In this document: one piece after another, positions 42,927 to 52,769 of the stretch
Numbering within the stretch: position 1 is the stretch's first letter
Layout: every line of letters begins with the position of its first letter
Source of the DNA: Nocardia asteroides
GTDB lineage: Bacteria > Actinomycetota > Actinomycetes > Mycobacteriales > Mycobacteriaceae
NCBI RefSeq assembly: GCF_021183625.1
Contig: NZ_CP089214.1
Coordinates: 6,758,001 to 6,822,000 of the forward strand
Length of the DNA stretch: 64,000 nucleotides
Direction: 5' to 3'
Program-made: the position numbers and the translations under genes
The notes under the pieces: generated by a model
Databases searched by the model: none
Told to the model about the DNA's origin: nothing
Seen by the model: only the letters and a program-made list of their open reading frames with translations

Positions 42927-43916
42927 ATGCGAGCCTCGCAAGGACGACTCTCCCCCGTGCGGAACAGCGAAATGCGGTACTCAGAAGTGCAGCCTTCAGA
43001 CGAATCGCCCGATCCGGTTCCCGCGCCCGGGGGTGAGGGCGGGCCGACCGCGCTGCGGATGGTGCTCGGCGCCCGGCTCCGCAGGCTCAGGGAGTCCTGC
43101 GGCATCACCAGGGAGGGCGCGGGCGAGGCGATCCGCGGCTCGCACTCCAAGATCAGCCGATTGGAGCTGGGCCGCACCGGTTTCCGCGAGCGCGACCTGA
43201 ACGATCTGCTCGCGCTCTACGGCGTCACCGACCCGGAGGAGTGCGGCGAGTACCTGGCGCTGGCCAGGCAGGCCAACGCATCCGGCTGGTGGCACCGGGA
43301 CAACGACTGGCTGCCGAAGTGGTTCGACACCTACCTCGGGCTGGAGAACGCGGCCCGGCTGATCCGCGGCTTCGAGCCGCGCGTGGTGCCCGAGCTGCTG
43401 CAGACCCCCGACTACGCCCGCGCGCTCATCGCGCTGGCGCACCCCGGCGAGCCCGAGGAGGTGATCGAGCGCCGGGTCGCGCTGCGCATGCGGCGCCAGG
43501 AGATCCTGGACCGCGCGCACCCGCCGCAGCTGTGGCTGGTGGTCGAGGAGGCCGCGCTGCGCCGCCCGATCGGCGGCTCGATGGTCTGGCAGACCCAGCT
43601 GGACCACCTGGAGCAGGCGGCGGCGCGGCCGAACGTCACGGTGCAGGTGATCGCCGACCACGTCGGTGGCCCCGCGGTGGCCGAGAGCGGCTTCACCGTG
43701 CTCCGCTTCGCCGAGCCCGACCTGCCCGACATCGTCTACCTGCAGCAGCTGACCAGCGCGCTCTACCTGGACAAGCGCGCCGACCTGGACGCCTACCTCG
43801 CCGTCGCCAACCAGCTCTCGGTGCACGCCGCCCCGCCCGAGTACACCCCCGGGCTGCTCGCCGCGCTGCGCAGGCGGCAGCCGGAGATCCTGGACCGCCC
43901 CGCCGGTGGGCGGTAG
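42927..43916 (+). CDS. XRE-type regulator with DUF5753 sensor domain
   Basis: 329 residues. HTH near residues 50-85 (RLRRLRESCGITREGAGEAIRGSHSKISRLELG), then DUF5753: GWWHRDNDWLPKWFDTYLGLE, VVPELLQTPDYARALI, MRRQEILDRAHPPQLW, ARPNVTVQVI. This is the intact paralogue of the frameshifted gene at 34883. Such regulators pair with small DUF397 proteins and control development, secondary metabolism or peptide genes. A start at ATG 42972 is equally plausible. Site D lies just upstream, consistent with autoregulation. Confidence 0.92.
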   Translation: MRASQGRLSPVRNSEMRYSEVQPSDESPDPVPAPGGEGGPTALRMVLGARLRRLRESCGITREGAGEAIRGSHSKISRLELGRTGFRERDLNDLLALYGVTDPEECGEYLALARQANASGWWHRDNDWLPKWFDTYLGLENAARLIRGFEPRVVPELLQTPDYARALIALAHPGEPEEVIERRVALRMRRQEILDRAHPPQLWLVVEEAALRRPIGGSMVWQTQLDHLEQAAARPNVTVQVIADHVGGPAVAESGFTVLRFAEPDLPDIVYLQQLTSALYLDKRADLDAYLAVANQLSVHAAPPEYTPGLLAALRRRQPEILDRPAGGR

Positions 43917-44073
43917 CGACCCGTACCGGATACGAATAGATCATCTGTCGGGCGTCCGTGAAGCGAAGTACTCCGGCACCTGCCGGTTGCCGCTCCGCCG
44001 TGGCGGTAGCCCGTGATCATCGCCTCCCCTCGCCGTGCGTCCGCTCGGCTGGTTCTCGGAAAGCGAGGTCGCG

Positions 44074-44892
44074 ATGGTCCCGACGACACTGCACGACTCC
44101 ACCACCGCCCGCCGCAGCAACCGCGGCAGCGACAGCTACGACGGCATCGAGCCGCTGCTGGAACGGCTCGCCGCCATGGACGCCGGCGACCCCGCCCGCC
44201 CCGGGTTGCGCGAGGAGGTCATGCGCCGCTGTCTGCCGCTGGCCGACCACATCGCGCGCCGCTTCACCGGCCGCGGCGAGACCTACGACGACCTGCACCA
44301 GAGCGCCTCGCTCGGGCTCGTCCTCGCGGTCGACCGCTACGACCCCGCGCGCGGCACCTCCTTCGTCGCCTTCGCCGTGCCGACGGTGATGGGCGAGGTG
44401 CGCAGGCACTTCCGCGACCGCACCTGGGCGGTCCGGGTGCCGCGCCGGGTCAAGGAGACCCAGCTCGCCATCGGGCCGGCCGTCGAGAAGCTGTGCCAGC
44501 GGAACGGCCGGATGCCGACCGCCATCGAGATCGCGGTGGCGCTGAACCTGGATCTGGTCGAGGTCACTCAGGCCCTGCTGGCGGGCAATGCCTACCGCAC
44601 CAACTCGCTGGACGCCGCGGCCGAGGACGAGGAGGGCGGCGGGCTCGGGATGCAGATCAGCGAGCGGCTCGGCGAGACCGACCCGGCGTACGGCATCTGC
44701 GACGACGCGCTCGCCGTCGCCCCGCTGCTGCGCGAGCTGAACGAGCGGGACCGGCTGGTGCTGCGGCTGCGCTTCTTCGAGAACTACACCCAGTCACAGA
44801 TCGCCGCCGAGCTCGGCGTCTCGCAGATGCACATCTCCCGCATCCTCTCGCGCACGCTCGCCAAGCTCCGCGAGCGCGCGCTGCGGGATTGA
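44074..44892 (+). CDS. RNA polymerase sigma factor, SigB/SigF subfamily
   Basis: 272-residue alternative sigma factor of the general-stress/sporulation type. Region 2 contains GETYDDLHQSASLGLVLAVDRYDPARG and FRDRTWAVRVPRRVKE; region 4 contains NERDRLVLRLRFFENYTQSQIAAELGVSQMHISRILS with the DNA-binding HTH. ATG 44074 (gcgagg before it) gives a natural N-terminus. An AraC regulator follows after six bases; a strong paralogue lies opposite (45996-46817). Confidence 0.93.
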   Translation: MVPTTLHDSTTARRSNRGSDSYDGIEPLLERLAAMDAGDPARPGLREEVMRRCLPLADHIARRFTGRGETYDDLHQSASLGLVLAVDRYDPARGTSFVAFAVPTVMGEVRRHFRDRTWAVRVPRRVKETQLAIGPAVEKLCQRNGRMPTAIEIAVALNLDLVEVTQALLAGNAYRTNSLDAAAEDEEGGGLGMQISERLGETDPAYGICDDALAVAPLLRELNERDRLVLRLRFFENYTQSQIAAELGVSQMHISRILSRTLAKLRERALRD

Positions 44893-44898
44893 ACCGGC

Positions 44899-45915
44899 GT
44901 GTTTGCACCCGGCACCTCGGGGTATCGGCGCACGGTGGGCATCCGGGGCGCGGACGCGGGTTCGGTCGCACGGCGCACCCTGGCGGACGCCGCCGGGGTG
45001 CTGCTGGAGACCGACGACGTCGCCCTGGCCGAGCTGGAGCTGAGCAGGCTCGGCACCCCGCTGCGGCTCGGCGCCACCACGTCGCAGCTGCCGATCGGCG
45101 TACGGCATCGGGAGATCGGGCCGATCGGCTACAGCTCCATCCGGATCGGCGGCGATCTCGGCTACGACGCCGAGCCCTCCGGCTGCTGGACCGTTCTGGT
45201 GCTGCGCACCGGCGTGCTGGAGCCGCGGTTCAGCGATGCCGACGGGCCGCGCCGGGTGACCCCCGGCCAGGTGCTGGCGATGGAGCTGCCCGAGCAGCCC
45301 GCCGCCGGGGTGATCAGGCACGCGAGCTGGCAGCAGGTGCGGCTGCGCCCGGAGACGTTGGCGCGGGCGGGGGAGCGGGGCGGGCGGCCGCCGCGGCTCG
45401 GCGGGCACGACCCGGTGAGCCGGGCGGCGGCGGCCCGGCTGACCGCGGTGATCGAGCACATCGGCGCGGACGCGGAGTTCCTGAGCGGCTCGGCGCCGCT
45501 CGCCGGGGCAGCCGCCGACTACCTGGCCGCGGTCGTGCTGGAGAGCTTCCCGCGCCCCGGCTCCGGCGGGCCACCCGAGGTGGGCACGCACCCGGAGACC
45601 GTGCGGCGCGCCGTCGCCTACATGGAGAGCCATGCCCGCGACGACATCTCACTCGCCGATGTCGCGGCCGCCGCCTTCGTTTCGATCCGCGGCGTGCAGC
45701 TGGCCTTCCGCAGGCACCTGAACACGACCCCGGTGCACCACCTGCGCCGGATCCGGCTGGCCCGCGCGCACGCGGAGCTGGTCGCGGCCGACCCGGACTC
45801 CGGGTGCACGGTCGGCGCCATCGCCGCGGGCTGGGGCTTCTCCAATCCGGGCCGGTTCGCCATCGCCTACCGGCACGTCTACGGCTGCACCCCGAGCACC
45901 ACGCTCAATCGCTGA
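44899..45915 (+). CDS. AraC family transcriptional regulator
   Basis: 338 residues: N-terminal beta-rich cupin-like effector domain (RFSDADGPRRVTPGQVLAMELP) and C-terminal AraC/XylS HTH (ISLADVAAAAFVSIRGVQLAFRRHLNTTPVHHLRRIRLARAH, then GFSNPGRFAIAYRHVYGCTPS). Directly behind the sigma factor gene, probably the same transcript. Related to the AraC regulator at 49393-50367. Confidence 0.9.
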   Translation: MFAPGTSGYRRTVGIRGADAGSVARRTLADAAGVLLETDDVALAELELSRLGTPLRLGATTSQLPIGVRHREIGPIGYSSIRIGGDLGYDAEPSGCWTVLVLRTGVLEPRFSDADGPRRVTPGQVLAMELPEQPAAGVIRHASWQQVRLRPETLARAGERGGRPPRLGGHDPVSRAAAARLTAVIEHIGADAEFLSGSAPLAGAAADYLAAVVLESFPRPGSGGPPEVGTHPETVRRAVAYMESHARDDISLADVAAAAFVSIRGVQLAFRRHLNTTPVHHLRRIRLARAHAELVAADPDSGCTVGAIAAGWGFSNPGRFAIAYRHVYGCTPSTTLNR

Positions 45916-45995
45916 ACCCGCGATCCGGCCGGTTGGGTTCGCGGCTGTTCCGCCGGAGACGCTGAGCCGGGCGGCGGCGGAATCGCTCGCCGGGG

Positions 45996-46817
45996 TCAGT
46001 CCCGCAGTGCGCGGGCGTGCAGCGCGGCCAGCGTGCGGGACAGGATCCGGGAGATGTGCATCTGCGAGACCCCGAACTCGGCGGCGATCTGCGCCTGTGT
46101 CCGGTTCTCGAAGAACCGCAGGTACAGCACGCGCCGGTCGCGCTCGGGCAGCTTGCGCAGCAGCGGAGCGACGGCGAGGGCGTCCTCGCAGAGCTCGTAG
46201 GCAGGGTCGGTCGCACCGAGCGCCTCGGTGATGTTGGCGGAGACCGGCCCGCCGGCCGGGTCGTCGGCCGGGGAGTCGATCGGGTTGGTGCGGTAGGCCT
46301 TGCTCGCCAGCAGCGCCTGGGTGACCTCGACCGGGTCCAGCTCCAGCTCCAGCGCGATCTCCACCGTGGTCGGCATCCGGCCGGTGTGCTGGCTCAGCCG
46401 CTCCACCACCGGTCCGATGGCGAGCTGGGTCTCCTTGACCCGGCGCGGCACCCGCAGCGCCCAGGTGCGGTCGCGGAAGTGCCTGCGCACCTCGCCCATG
46501 ATGGTCGGAACGGCGAAGGCGAGGAAGCTGGTGCCGCGTGCGGGGTCGTAGCGGTCGACGGCGAGGACGAGCCCGAGCGAGGCGCTCTGGTGCAGGTCGT
46601 CGTAGGTCTCGCCGCGGCCGGTGAAGCGGCGCGCGATGTGGTCGGCCAGCGGCAGGCAGCGGCGCAGGCAGAGCTCGCGCAGCGCCCGCCTGCGCGGGTC
46701 GTGCTCGGCGAGCCCCGCGAGCTCGGCCAGCAGCGGCTCGATGCCGTCATAGCTGTCCTGTCCGCGGTTCGCCCGGCGCGCGGGCGCGGCCGGGCGTTGG
46801 TGGGTCGGGAGCGTCAT
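45996..46817 (-). CDS. RNA polymerase sigma factor, SigB/SigF subfamily (paralogue)
   Basis: 273 residues, very similar to the 44074-44892 product in the core (GETYDDLHQSASLGLVLAVDRYDPARGTSFLAFAVP, VRRHFRDRTWALRVPRRVKE) but with distinct N-terminus and linker. The ATG at 46817 is preceded by usable purines (gcgag). The two genes are arranged convergently around the AraC gene, so they form a large, imperfect inverted repeat. Anti-sigma and anti-anti-sigma genes are not visible nearby. Confidence 0.93.
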   Translation of the reverse strand: MTLPTHQRPAAPARRANRGQDSYDGIEPLLAELAGLAEHDPRRRALRELCLRRCLPLADHIARRFTGRGETYDDLHQSASLGLVLAVDRYDPARGTSFLAFAVPTIMGEVRRHFRDRTWALRVPRRVKETQLAIGPVVERLSQHTGRMPTTVEIALELELDPVEVTQALLASKAYRTNPIDSPADDPAGGPVSANITEALGATDPAYELCEDALAVAPLLRKLPERDRRVLYLRFFENRTQAQIAAEFGVSQMHISRILSRTLAALHARALRD

Positions 46818-47054
46818 GGCGAACTCGCTTTCGGTGCCGGGTGCCGAGAAAGCGCGGAGGTGCGAGCGGTGTGCCCTGCCTACCGCCGGGCCGGACCCGG
46901 GCACCCGAGACACGCCGATTCATTTCGTTCTGCGGTAAGTGTCGCGGCTGTTCTGTTCGCTTTCGGTATTACCCGCAATCGTCCGGCAACTGATGCTTCG
47001 TTCGCCGGGGAGGCGGGCAGCGCGGGAACCCTGGGGTGATGCGGTATCGAGCGG

Positions 47055-48521
47055 CTACCGCTGCTGGCTGGCCCAGCGGGCCAGCACTACGGTGGCATCG
47101 TCCTGCAGCGCGCCGCGCTGGTGCGCGAGCACCGCCCGGATCAGCCTGCGCGCGGTCTCCGGCGGCGGGTGCCCGGCGGCGGCCTCGCGGCGCAGGAAGT
47201 CGATCAGCCTGGCCTCGCCGAAGAACTCGCCCGCGCTGTCCCGCGCCTCGATCAGGCCGTCGGTGTAGAGCACCAGCCAGTCCTCCGGCTCCAGGATCTC
47301 CTCGCCGACGGTGAGGTCGCCGGTGCCGAGCCCGAACGGCAGCCGCTTCCCGGCGGCCAGCGGCTTGACGATCCTGCCGTCCCGCATGATCAGCGGGGCC
47401 GGGTGCCCGGCGTTGACGTAGCGCAACCTGCCGGTCCGCAGATCGAGCTCCGCGAGCACCCCGGTGGCGAACAGCGAGCCGCCGAACTGCCGCTCCAGCG
47501 TCTCGTCGATCAGCCTGGACTGCTCGAACAGCCCGTGCCCCGCCTGCCTGGCCGACCGGTAGGCGGCTACGGCGGAGGCGGCGATGAGCCCGCTGCGCGG
47601 GTCGTGCCCGGCCGCGTCCAGGATCAGCAGCTGCGCGACGGTGTCGGAGAGCGCGTAGTCGAAGGCGTCGCCGTTGAGGTCGTTCCTCGGCTCGAGCACG
47701 CCGGTGACGACGAAGTTCTCCACCCCGGCGGTCAGGGGCGGAAGCAGCGACCAGATCAACTCGGCGGCCGGGGTGCGCGGCGCGCTGTGCCTGACCCGCT
47801 GCAGCGCGTCGCCGTAGGCGCTCAGCCCGGTCACCAGGTGGCCGAGCAGCCGGGCCACCCAGCGGCACTGGACGCGCAGCGCGGGATCGTGGAGCTCGTC
47901 GCCGTCGTCCACCCCGACGTCGAGCACGCCGAGCCGCTCGGTGCCGTCCAGCAGCGGCACCCACAGCCGGGGCTTCTCCCCGGCGTCGGAGGGCAGGATC
48001 CGCACCGTGCGGAAGGCCCGGCCCGGCAGTGTGGTGTCCACGTCGAGGGCGGTGTCGGGCGGGGTCCGGCCGGGGATGCCGGTGACCGGGTGCAGGAAGC
48101 GCTGTTCGTAGTCGACCAGGTAGACCGTCAGCCGCACGCCGAGTGCCCGGCCGGCGGCATCCACGATCTCCGGTAGCCGATCGGGTGCGGCCCGATGCGT
48201 GCCGTCGATCAGCTCGACCAGCGCCGCGAGCGGCGCGCTGCGCTCCTCGGCGTCGCGCTGGACGCGGCTGTAGCCCGCGCGCAGTGACCAGCTCAGCTGC
48301 TCGAGCCGTTCGTTGACGACGTGCGCGAGCATGTCGCGGTCCAGCGCGGGCAGCTCGCCGAGCCCGTGCGCGTAGGCATCCACCTCGAGGTAGCCGGCGT
48401 CGCCGCCGAGCGAGAAGTAGCCGAGCCAGAGATCCTCCGAGGAGAGCTTCGCGCCCTTCAGCGCCTGGACCAGGCTGTGCCGCTGGGCCCGGGCGCGGGC
48501 GGCATCGGATCGGTCGTTCAT
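47055..48521 (-). CDS. PP2C-type serine/threonine phosphatase with sensor domain
   Basis: 488 residues. The N-terminal 220 residues form a sensory, GAF-like region (VYLVDYEQRFLHPVTGIPG); the C-terminal 240 residues are an SpoIIE/RsbU PP2C domain with metal motifs NDLNGDAFDYAL, ILDAAGHDPRSGLIAA, and VLYTDGLIEARD. RsbU-type phosphatases usually dephosphorylate anti-anti-sigma factors, which would fit the two SigB/SigF factors next door. ATG 48521 is five bases after the GAF-ANTAR gene stop. Confidence 0.9.
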   Translation of the reverse strand: MNDRSDAARARAQRHSLVQALKGAKLSSEDLWLGYFSLGGDAGYLEVDAYAHGLGELPALDRDMLAHVVNERLEQLSWSLRAGYSRVQRDAEERSAPLAALVELIDGTHRAAPDRLPEIVDAAGRALGVRLTVYLVDYEQRFLHPVTGIPGRTPPDTALDVDTTLPGRAFRTVRILPSDAGEKPRLWVPLLDGTERLGVLDVGVDDGDELHDPALRVQCRWVARLLGHLVTGLSAYGDALQRVRHSAPRTPAAELIWSLLPPLTAGVENFVVTGVLEPRNDLNGDAFDYALSDTVAQLLILDAAGHDPRSGLIAASAVAAYRSARQAGHGLFEQSRLIDETLERQFGGSLFATGVLAELDLRTGRLRYVNAGHPAPLIMRDGRIVKPLAAGKRLPFGLGTGDLTVGEEILEPEDWLVLYTDGLIEARDSAGEFFGEARLIDFLRREAAAGHPPPETARRLIRAVLAHQRGALQDDATVVLARWASQQR

Positions 48522-48526
48522 GCCCG

Positions 48527-49279
48527 TCACCGACGCCTGCGCGCCGTCGACGCGGCCAGCCGCTCGGCGACCTGCAGCACCGTCATCCGCTGCCGCTGCG
48601 CGGAATTCGCCAGGATCAGGAACGCGGCCTGCTCGTCGACCCCGTCCCTCGCCATCACGATGCCCTTGGCCAGCGCCACCAGCTCCCGGCTGCGCAGGCT
48701 GTCGGCGACGTAGGCGCTGACCCGCTCCGCGTTGGTAGCCGCCGCCCGGTGCGCCAGCAGCATCGCCGCCTGCGCCGCGAACATGGTGGCGATGTGCTCC
48801 TCCCGCGGGCCGTAGGCGAACGGCTCGGTGGCGTAGATCTTGATCGCGCCGAGCGCGCTGCTCCCGGTGACCAGCGGCGCGCTCAGCGAGGAGCGCAACC
48901 CCAGCTCCGCCGCGCTGCGCGACCACACCGGCCAGCGCTCGTCGGTGGTCAGGTCGTCGATCCGGATCACCACGCGGTCGGCCCACGCGGTCAGGCAGGG
49001 GCCACTGCCCAGCTCGTACTGGATGGCATCGGCCCGCCGCACGACCTCGTCGGTCGCGGCGGCGGAGATCCGCTCGCCCCCGGGATCGAGCAGGGAGATG
49101 CCCGCGCCCGCGGCGTGCGGAACCATCTCCGCCGCCAGCGCCGTGATCATCGACTGCGCGGTCTCGACCGTGTCGGCGGTCAGGAACAGCCCGGACATGC
49201 GGGCGAAGACGGCCGCGATCTGCTCGGCCGCTGGCCCGGCATCCACCCCGCTCCTGCGGTTCGGATCCTCCGGTGACAT
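48527..49279 (-). CDS. GAF and ANTAR domain protein
   Basis: 250 residues: GAF sensor domain (IQYELGSGPCLTAW, LRSSLSAPLVTGSSALGAIKIYA) and a C-terminal ANTAR RNA-binding domain (SLRSRELVALAKGIVMARDGVDEQAAFLILANSAQRQRMTVLQVA). ANTAR proteins act as transcription antiterminators by binding tandem RNA stem-loops. It heads the two-gene transcript with the PP2C phosphatase. Confidence 0.92.
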   Translation of the reverse strand: MSPEDPNRRSGVDAGPAAEQIAAVFARMSGLFLTADTVETAQSMITALAAEMVPHAAGAGISLLDPGGERISAAATDEVVRRADAIQYELGSGPCLTAWADRVVIRIDDLTTDERWPVWSRSAAELGLRSSLSAPLVTGSSALGAIKIYATEPFAYGPREEHIATMFAAQAAMLLAHRAAATNAERVSAYVADSLRSRELVALAKGIVMARDGVDEQAAFLILANSAQRQRMTVLQVAERLAASTARRRR

Positions 49280-49392
49280 CGTCGCTGCTCCTCTCGTCGC
49301 TCGCTGCGGGCGTTGCTACCCGCGGATACCGCTGTCAATCCCCGGCGGCAAAGCCGTCCGGGCTCCGGGACGGGCAGTGCCGAGCCGCGTGA

Positions 49393-50367
49393 TCAGCTTC
49401 GCAGGGTGCGGGCCGGCGGCTGTCCATAGCGCCGCCGATAGGCGGCGGCGAAGCGCCCGGGACTGGAGAAACCCCAGCGGAGCGCGATCGCGGCGACGGT
49501 CTGGCCGTCGCCCGCGCTCGCCGCGAGCAGGTCGGCGTGCGCGTGCTGGAGGCGGCTCGTGCGCAGGTAGCCGAGCGGGGTGGTGTCGTGGTGGGTACGG
49601 AAGGCGTACTGCAGCGCGCGCGGGGTGACCCCGGCCGCCGCCGCGATGTCGGCGACCGTGACCGGCTCCGCGGCGTGCGCGCAGAGGTACTCCGTCGCCC
49701 GGCCCAGTGCGGTATCGGAGGCCGCGGCACTGCTCGGCGCCGCCGCGGTCATGGTGGTGTTCGGGAAGACAGCGAGCGCGGAGGCGGCGAGCGCGGCGGA
49801 GAATTCGGCGGCGACCAGCGGATTGCTCAGCACCGGGTCCGGGGCGGCGAGTTCGCGGCAGGCCGTCCGGAACAGCCCGTTCCACCAGTGCGAGGCGGAT
49901 TCGGAGACCGGCTGGAAGCCGAGGAAGCGGAAATCGCCTGCCGCGGTGCCGAGTTCGGCGGCCGCCTCGAGCACCGGGGCCAGCGGCAACCGCAGGCCGG
50001 GCAGGTCGACCCGGTCGGCGTCGAAGCGCAGCTCGGTGCCGAGCGGGAAGAGCGCGGCGGGACCGCCGGCGTACTGCCGGATCTCCCGGTCCGTGCCGGT
50101 GATGGTCATCCGCCCGGCATCGAGCCTGGTGACGAAGAGGTAGTCGAAGGGGTCGGTCTCCACTCGGTACCGGATGGTGGAGCTGATCCGATCGGTGGCG
50201 AGCAGCGTGTTGCTCGCGGTCGACACCGTCACCGCGGCGTCCGCGCCGACATCGTCGAATCGGGTGCGGTTGCCGACGTAGAGCTGCTCGAAGACCGCGG
50301 TGGCCGCGTCGGCGTCCGCGGAGCGGAACTCCGCGCGCCGGATCGGCAGCGCTGCCGGTGTTGCCAC
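49393..50367 (-). CDS. AraC family transcriptional regulator
   Basis: 324 residues, same architecture as the 44899-45915 protein: an AraC-binding-like N-terminus and an AraC HTH at the end (VTVADIAAAAGVTPRALQYAFRTHHDTTPLGYLRTSRLQ, GFSSPGRFAAAYRRRYGQPP). The GTG at 50367 is chosen for the strong ggaggggcgggtc before it; the open frame continues to an ATG at 50409. The 500 bases upstream hold no gene. Confidence 0.9.
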   Translation of the reverse strand: MATPAALPIRRAEFRSADADAATAVFEQLYVGNRTRFDDVGADAAVTVSTASNTLLATDRISSTIRYRVETDPFDYLFVTRLDAGRMTITGTDREIRQYAGGPAALFPLGTELRFDADRVDLPGLRLPLAPVLEAAAELGTAAGDFRFLGFQPVSESASHWWNGLFRTACRELAAPDPVLSNPLVAAEFSAALAASALAVFPNTTMTAAAPSSAAASDTALGRATEYLCAHAAEPVTVADIAAAAGVTPRALQYAFRTHHDTTPLGYLRTSRLQHAHADLLAASAGDGQTVAAIALRWGFSSPGRFAAAYRRRYGQPPARTLRS

Positions 50368-50935
50368 GACCCGCCCCTCCTGCCCTGTACCGATTGCGAG
50401 CACGGACATGACCACGGTACTCCGCGTGACCAGGTGGTCGTCCGAACCGGCGGGACGAATCGCGCAGCGGTCGGGTCGCCGGTCGGGACCGGATCGGCGA
50501 TGCGCCCGCGGCGTGCTAACGGGCGGGGTCGGTGGTCGGTCGGCTCGCCGGCCGAGGGGGCGCCTCGCCCTGCCGCGCGTCACGCGCAGGGGGGAGCGTC
50601 CCCGGCTCGGTGTGGCGGATCCGCGCCACCGCGCTGGCGCTCAACTTGTTACCGCACATCGCTTCTCCTCCGGCAGTCGGGTCGCGCCGCGAATGCCCCG
50701 CCGCGCCGCCGCTACACCGCGGATCTCACCGCAGCAGGCGATCGTTTCCGGTGGTGTTCCGTGGAATGGCGGTTCATCGCGGCGAGCGGGAATCTGCTGG
50801 CCGATTCCCGGGCGAATGTGGCGGCGGAGTCGCACGGCCGATGACGGGTCGATGGGCAAGCCCCGCTCGATCGCGTTCGGGACCGAGGGTGGTCTGGTCG
50901 GCGAGATCAGGGACACCCTCGACCCGGCCGAGCCG
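50368..50935. other. Stretch without recognisable gene
   Basis: About 570 bases between two minus-strand regulators. Promoter of the AraC gene is expected at the left end; translations of the open frames are low-complexity and no family is seen. Confidence 0.5.
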
Positions 50936-51520
50936 TTATCGGCGCGCGCTGATGCCGTGGGTGAGGATCGAGGCGAGCTCGCGGTAGGCGGCGGCGTCGT
51001 CGAGGCCGGTGCCCGCCCGGACGCCGCCCTGCTGGATGCGCACCATCATGGTGGCGGCCAGCTCGGCGGCGAACGCGGCGTGCACGCCGCGGAAGTCACC
51101 GGTGGCGACGCCGTCGTCGATGAGCTGCTGCACCCGGCGGGCGGCGATCCCGGTGTTGCGCTCGTACACCGCGCGGGCCGGGGCGAAGGCGTCCAGGTCG
51201 GCCATGAAGCGCTCCGAGGCCACCGCCAGCGCCGTGCCGACCGCGGTCAGGTAGGCGGCGATCCGCTCGCGCGGTCCGTCGGCGCTCGCCACGCTCGCCT
51301 CCACGGCATCGGTCGCGCGCTTGAAGAAGTGCACCGTCGCGGCGGTGACCAGCTGCTCCTTGCTGCCTGCCAGGGTGTAGAGCGTGGACTTGGAGCAGCG
51401 CAGCCTGGCCGCGACGGCGTCGAGGGTCAGGTGCGCGAAGCCATCGGCGAGGAAGAGCGCCAGCAGTTCGTCGAAGAGTTCGGTGCGGCGGGCCGTCGCG
51501 AAGGCCGATGCGTGCTCCAT
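50936..51520 (-). CDS. TetR/AcrR family transcriptional regulator
   Basis: 194 residues. HTH in the N-terminus (LLALFLADGFAHLTLDAVAARLRCSKSTLYTLAGSKEQLV), TetR_C-like helical domain with FAAELAATMMVRIQQGGV. It diverges from an acyl-CoA dehydrogenase gene and the intergenic space holds four AGTACT boxes, its likely operators. Confidence 0.91.
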   Translation of the reverse strand: MEHASAFATARRTELFDELLALFLADGFAHLTLDAVAARLRCSKSTLYTLAGSKEQLVTAATVHFFKRATDAVEASVASADGPRERIAAYLTAVGTALAVASERFMADLDAFAPARAVYERNTGIAARRVQQLIDDGVATGDFRGVHAAFAAELAATMMVRIQQGGVRAGTGLDDAAAYRELASILTHGISARR

Positions 51521-51528
51521 GCGGAGAT

Positions 51529-51592
51529 AGTACTGCGCGGCGTCTTGTAGTACTGTCCGCGACGGCAGTACTCTCGACTGATATCGAGTACT
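51529..51592. promoter_or_regulatory. Four AGTACT boxes between TetR gene and acyl-CoA dehydrogenase gene
   Basis: AGTACT occurs at 51529, 51549, 51567 and 51587 (spacings 20, 18 and 20). The middle pair forms AGTACTG-N10-CAGTACT, a perfect seven-base dyad. Placement directly between divergent TetR and dehydrogenase genes fits a TetR operator array. Confidence 0.72.
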
Positions 51593-51621
51593 GATACCCG
51601 TATCGAGTTCGAGGAGAGCCC

Positions 51622-52761
<1,140 letters not shown>

Positions 52762-52769
52762 GGTGGCTC

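Noticed and set aside
50368..50935. Possible small gene upstream of the AraC regulator
   Set aside because: All open frames lack ribosome binding sites and similarity; only promoter sequence for the AraC gene is expected there.
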